From assembly GCA_030039895.1 (NCBI GenBank), contig JASHUR010000320.1:1-8646 (forward strand): a DNA stretch of 8,646 nt, in the 5' to 3' direction. Below the pieces are notes generated by a model. That model worked only from the letters and a program-made list of their open reading frames with translations. It searched no databases and had not been told where the DNA came from. Positions 6,442-8,646 of the stretch are shown here, in pieces. The translations under genes were made by a program, and so were the position numbers. This stretch comes from Acidobacteriaceae bacterium. GTDB taxonomy: Bacteria > Acidobacteriota > Terriglobia > Terriglobales > Acidobacteriaceae. Each line of letters begins with the position of its first letter. Position 1 is the first letter of the stretch.

Positions 6442-6470
6442 GGCGCGAATTGACCTGATTTCAATGCGCC
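6442..6470 (+). promoter_or_regulatory. Bulged hairpin just upstream of the yajC ribosome-binding site
   Basis: GGCGC (6442-6446) pairs with GCGCC (6466-6470). After a 2-nt GA bulge, ATTGA (6449-6453) pairs with TCAAT (6461-6465), leaving a 7-nt loop. The 10-bp stem ends 4 nt before the AAGGA Shine-Dalgarno (6475-6479) of yajC. No U-run follows on the + strand, so it is not an intrinsic terminator there. It may stabilise the leader or affect initiation. Confidence 0.45.
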
Positions 6471-6483
6471 TAAAAAGGATTGT

Positions 6484-6804
6484 GTGTTGACGACGCTACT
6501 TCTGGCTGCTCCGGCTGGCGGGTTCCTTTCGGGGGGCCTGGTTTCGCTGCTCCCGTTTGTCCTGATTATTGGTGTGTTCTACCTGCTTTTGATTCGTCCA
6601 AATCAGAAAAGGCAACAACAGTGGCAGGAGATGCTGGGCAAGCTGAAGACGGGCGACCGGATCACGACGAGCGGCGGGATCCGCGGCACGATTCTGGCGA
6701 TCAAGGACGACACCATTCAGCTTCGCGTGGCGCCGGACAATATCCGAATTGAAGTGGTCAAAAGCGCGATCGCTTCCGTAACGACCGACGAGGCGGCCAA
6801 GTAG
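6484..6804 (+). CDS. yajC: Preprotein translocase subunit YajC
   Basis: YajC is a small single-span membrane protein that associates with SecD and SecF as an accessory part of the Sec translocon. The 106-residue product has the family layout: a hydrophobic N-terminus with one strong transmembrane helix (about 18-38, SLLPFVLIIGVFYLLLIRP), the characteristic IRPNQKRQQQ turn, then a cytoplasmic domain with LKTGDRITTSGGIRGTI and a terminal KSAIASV strand. The start is either GTG 6484, 4 nt after the AAGGA at 6475-6479, or TTG 6487, 7 nt after it. The difference is one residue; GTG is given. It is the first gene of yajC-secD-secF, with secD 20 nt downstream. Gene order and sequence agree, so the assignment is secure. 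Confidence 0.95.
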   Translation: MLTTLLLAAPAGGFLSGGLVSLLPFVLIIGVFYLLLIRPNQKRQQQWQEMLGKLKTGDRITTSGGIRGTILAIKDDTIQLRVAPDNIRIEVVKSAIASVTTDEAAK

Positions 6805-6824
6805 CGCGAGCCGCGATTCAGGAC

Positions 6825-8438
6825 ATGAAAAAGAACCTCACACAAAAAACAATTCTGATTGTGGCCGTGCTGGTGGTCTGCGTGCTCGGCATCACGGGCA
6901 TCCCGAGCGGCTTTTCTGTCGCGGCGCTGAAGCAATCGATTTTGAGCCGTATCCAACTGGGCCTGGACCTGAAGGGCGGCACGCACCTGGTGCTGCAGGT
7001 GATGGTGAACGAGGCAGTGGGCACGACAACGGACAGCGACGCAGCGCATATCCAGCAGGCGCTGCAGCAAAACGGCGTCACGGTGAGTTCAGTGATGAAG
7101 CCGGACGCGAAGAACCATCCTGAGGTGATCCAGATCAACGGCGTGCCGCTGGACCAGGGCAGCAATGTCCGGAGCCTGCTGGACGGGCAGTACGGGCAGG
7201 AGTACGACATTGCGTCGAACGCCAACGGCTCGATCTGGACGCTGACGATGAAGCCCAGCGCAATTGCCGATATCAAGAACCGGGCGCTGCAGCAGTCGAT
7301 CGAGGTGATCCGCGAGCGCGTGGACTCGCTGGGCGTGACCGAGCCGGTGGTGCAGGAATACAACCTGGGCAGCGACCAGATACTGGTCGAACTGCCAGGC
7401 ATTGACGACTTCTCACGGGTGCGGAGCGTGATCCAGTCAACCGCGCGGCTGGAGTTGCACCTGGTGCTGGGCGGACCGTACACGAGCGAGCAGGACGCGT
7501 TGAACCAGCTGGGCGGCAGCGTGCCGTACGATGCAAAGCTGGTGCAGACGGCTCCGGGGGTGAATCCTTCGGGGTGGTATGAGATTCGCGCGGCAGCCGA
7601 AGTGGGCGGCACGGACATTCGCAGCGCGCGGGTGAGCACGAACCCCAACACGAACCAGCCGGAAGTGGACTTTTACCTGACCACGGCAGCCGGCGACCAC
7701 TTTGCGCAATTCACAGAGGCGAATAAGGGCAAGCCGCTGTCGATTGTGCTGGACAACAAGATCCGCGAAGTTGCGAACATTGAAGGACAGATTCGCGACC
7801 AGGGCGAGATCAGCGGCGGTTCGATGACGGCACAGGATGCGGGCGACCTGGCCATGCTGCTCAATACCGGTTCACTGCCGGCATCACTGCACTACCTGCA
7901 GGAGAGCACAATTGGCCCGTCGCTGGGCGCGGACTCGATCCGGCAGGGCGTGACGGCTGCGATCATGGGCATGCTGGCGGTGCTGATCTTCATGCTCATT
8001 TACTACAAGGGAGCGGGGATCAACGCCGACCTGGCGCTCATTCTAAACCTCGTGATTCTGCTGGGATTTATGGGTTATACGGGCTCGGTGCTCACGCTGC
8101 CGGGCATCGCGGGCGTCATCCTGACAGTCGGTATGGGCGTGGACTCGAATGTGCTGATCTTCGAACGCATTCGTGAAGAGCTGCGCGCGGGCAAGAGCCC
8201 GGCGGCCGCGGTGGACCAGGGATTTCATCACGCCATAGGGACGATTATTGATACGCACGTGACGACGGTGGTCGCAGCGGCGATTCTGTTTCTATTTGGA
8301 ACCGGGCCTGTGAAGGGATTTGCGGTGACGCTGACGGCTGGTCTGTGCGCGAACCTGTTTACTGCGGTGTTTGTATCGCGGGTGATCTTTGACGCACACC
8401 TGAACAAGAAGCTAAGGGGCGAGCCGATATCGATTTGA
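6825..8438 (+). CDS. secD: Protein translocase subunit SecD
   Basis: SecD is the RND-type membrane protein that, with SecF, uses the proton gradient to pull exported proteins out of SecYEG. The 537 residues show an N-terminal TM (~9-26), the D1 signature LGLDLKGGTHL (45-55), the periplasmic P1 region with IEVIRERVDSLGVTEP and ELPGIDDF, the IEGQIRDQGEISGG segment, then five C-terminal helices (~376-397, 403-421, 425-446, 481-496, 500-525). The conserved motif GMGVDSNVLIFERIREELR contains Asp440, which corresponds to the conserved proton-pathway Asp of SecD (residue 519 in E. coli). It is shorter than E. coli SecD (615), mainly in P1. ATG 6825 has an AGGA only 1 nt upstream, an unusually tight spacing, yet the hydrophobic N-terminus supports this start. 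No defect is seen. Confidence 0.97.
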   Translation: MKKNLTQKTILIVAVLVVCVLGITGIPSGFSVAALKQSILSRIQLGLDLKGGTHLVLQVMVNEAVGTTTDSDAAHIQQALQQNGVTVSSVMKPDAKNHPEVIQINGVPLDQGSNVRSLLDGQYGQEYDIASNANGSIWTLTMKPSAIADIKNRALQQSIEVIRERVDSLGVTEPVVQEYNLGSDQILVELPGIDDFSRVRSVIQSTARLELHLVLGGPYTSEQDALNQLGGSVPYDAKLVQTAPGVNPSGWYEIRAAAEVGGTDIRSARVSTNPNTNQPEVDFYLTTAAGDHFAQFTEANKGKPLSIVLDNKIREVANIEGQIRDQGEISGGSMTAQDAGDLAMLLNTGSLPASLHYLQESTIGPSLGADSIRQGVTAAIMGMLAVLIFMLIYYKGAGINADLALILNLVILLGFMGYTGSVLTLPGIAGVILTVGMGVDSNVLIFERIREELRAGKSPAAAVDQGFHHAIGTIIDTHVTTVVAAAILFLFGTGPVKGFAVTLTAGLCANLFTAVFVSRVIFDAHLNKKLRGEPISI

Positions 8439-8443
8439 GGGAC

Positions 8444-8482
8444 TCCCACCCTTCGCGCAATAAGACCGCGCGAAGGATGGGG
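8444..8482. repeat. Strong palindrome/hairpin in the secD-secF gap, REP-like
   Basis: CCTTCGCGC (8450-8458) and GCGCGAAGG (8468-8476) form a perfect 9-bp stem with a 9-nt loop. After one C/A mismatch the stem continues for four more pairs plus a G-T wobble. No U-run follows directly, so it is not a classic terminator. Its form suits a dispersed intergenic palindromic repeat, or an mRNA processing/stability element between secD and secF. Confidence 0.6.
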
Positions 8483-8510
8483 CACCCATTAGGAGATTTT
8501 GGAAAGATTC

Positions 8511-8524
8511 GGGGCAGACGCCCC
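8511..8524 (+). promoter_or_regulatory. GC hairpin abutting the secF ribosome-binding site
   Basis: GGGGC (8511-8515) pairs with GCCCC (8520-8524) around the tetraloop AGAC. The GAGGA Shine-Dalgarno of secF starts 2 nt after the stem (8526-8530). The structure could influence secF translation, but it may simply be a chance GC-rich foldback. Confidence 0.4.
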
Positions 8525-8539
8525 TGAGGAAACGAATTC

Positions 8540-8646
8540 GTGGAATTTTTTGGACAACCAAAGGTCGACTGGCTGGGGAAGAAATGGTACTTCCTGGCGT
8601 TTTCGCTGATCTTCAGCGTGTCTGGGGTACTCTCGCTGCTGTTCTG
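8540..8646 (+). CDS. secF: Protein translocase subunit SecF, N-terminal part (partial)
   Basis: The first 35 codons of secF are present and the gene runs off the right edge. The product begins MEFFGQPKVDWLGKKWYF and continues into a hydrophobic helix (FLAFSLIFSVSGVLSLLF), the first transmembrane segment of SecF, preceded by the usual basic, aromatic 'D-x-x-G-K-K-W' stretch. SecF is the smaller RND-type partner of SecD in the proton-driven export complex. The start is GTG at 8540 with a GAGGA 9 nt upstream. The position directly after secD on the same strand supports the call, although the 101-nt gap is longer than in many yajC-secD-secF operons and holds two hairpins. Catalytic and transport motifs lie outside the window. 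Confidence 0.9.
   Translation, partial: MEFFGQPKVDWLGKKWYFLAFSLIFSVSGVLSLLF

Larger units (their letters stand above)
6136..6483. other. Gene-free interval between ADOP and yajC
   Basis: This 348-nt stretch contains no ORF with recognisable protein features on either strand. It contains the 111-bp inverted-repeat element, a possible promoter near 6298-6306 and the hairpin before the yajC ribosome-binding site, each listed separately. No intrinsic terminator with a U-run follows the ADOP gene. The segment 6307-6440 shows nothing I can name. Confidence 0.6.

Noticed and set aside
6450..6476. TTGACC ... TAAAAA as a promoter directly before yajC
   Set aside because: Spacing is only 15 nt and the -10 would overlap the Shine-Dalgarno, so the transcript would start after the ribosome-binding site.
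6442..6476. Hairpin plus TAAAAA as an intrinsic terminator
   Set aside because: On the + strand the stem is followed by A residues and not U residues. On the - strand the sequence beyond the stem has no T-run either.

Overview
The window looks like chromosomal DNA of an acidobacterium, most likely Terriglobales/Acidobacteriaceae. The strongest taxonomic clue is a PadR regulator translationally coupled to a very large permease with two FtsX-type domains and no ATPase gene beside it. This pair matches the 'acidobacterial PadR' and 'acidobacterial duplicated orphan permease' (ADOP) families, which are greatly expanded in that phylum. High GC and frequent GTG/TTG starts fit.

Region 1 (1-2821) looks like a small lipid-type biosynthetic module made of two convergent units. 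On the + strand are the C-terminal end of an alpha-oxoamine-synthase-type PLP enzyme (cut by the window edge) and an extended-SDR NAD(P)-dependent epimerase/dehydratase, 3 nt apart. On the - strand are an acyl carrier protein and a FabF-type ketosynthase, 5 nt apart. The two units meet tail to tail and their stop codons overlap by 4 bp. Carrier, chain-elongating ketosynthase, amino-acid/acyl condensing enzyme and reductase together suggest a dedicated acyl-ACP-fed route to a sphingoid-like or other amino-ketone product. This is inference, because the synthase is truncated and its substrate cannot be read.

Region 2 (2822-6135) starts with a 267-nt divergent control region containing a candidate -10 for the ACP gene, a candidate promoter for padR and an inverted repeat that could be a PadR operator. 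The padR gene follows and overlaps the ADOP gene by 1 nt.

Region 3 (6136-6483) has no gene. It holds a 111-bp element bounded by a perfect 13-bp inverted repeat with smaller hairpins inside, a weak promoter candidate, and a bulged hairpin just upstream of the yajC ribosome-binding site.

Region 4 (6484-8646) is the Sec auxiliary operon yajC-secD-secF, with secF cut by the right edge. The secD-secF gap is about 100 nt and carries two hairpins, one of which resembles a dispersed palindromic repeat. YajC, SecD and SecF form the membrane subcomplex that helps SecYEG complete protein export using the proton gradient.

No rRNA, tRNA, CRISPR array, transposase or phage gene was found. The items most worth a second look are the ACP/ketosynthase/oxoamine-synthase/SDR module, the 111-bp inverted-repeat element, the putative PadR operator, and the hairpins beside the Sec operon start sites.
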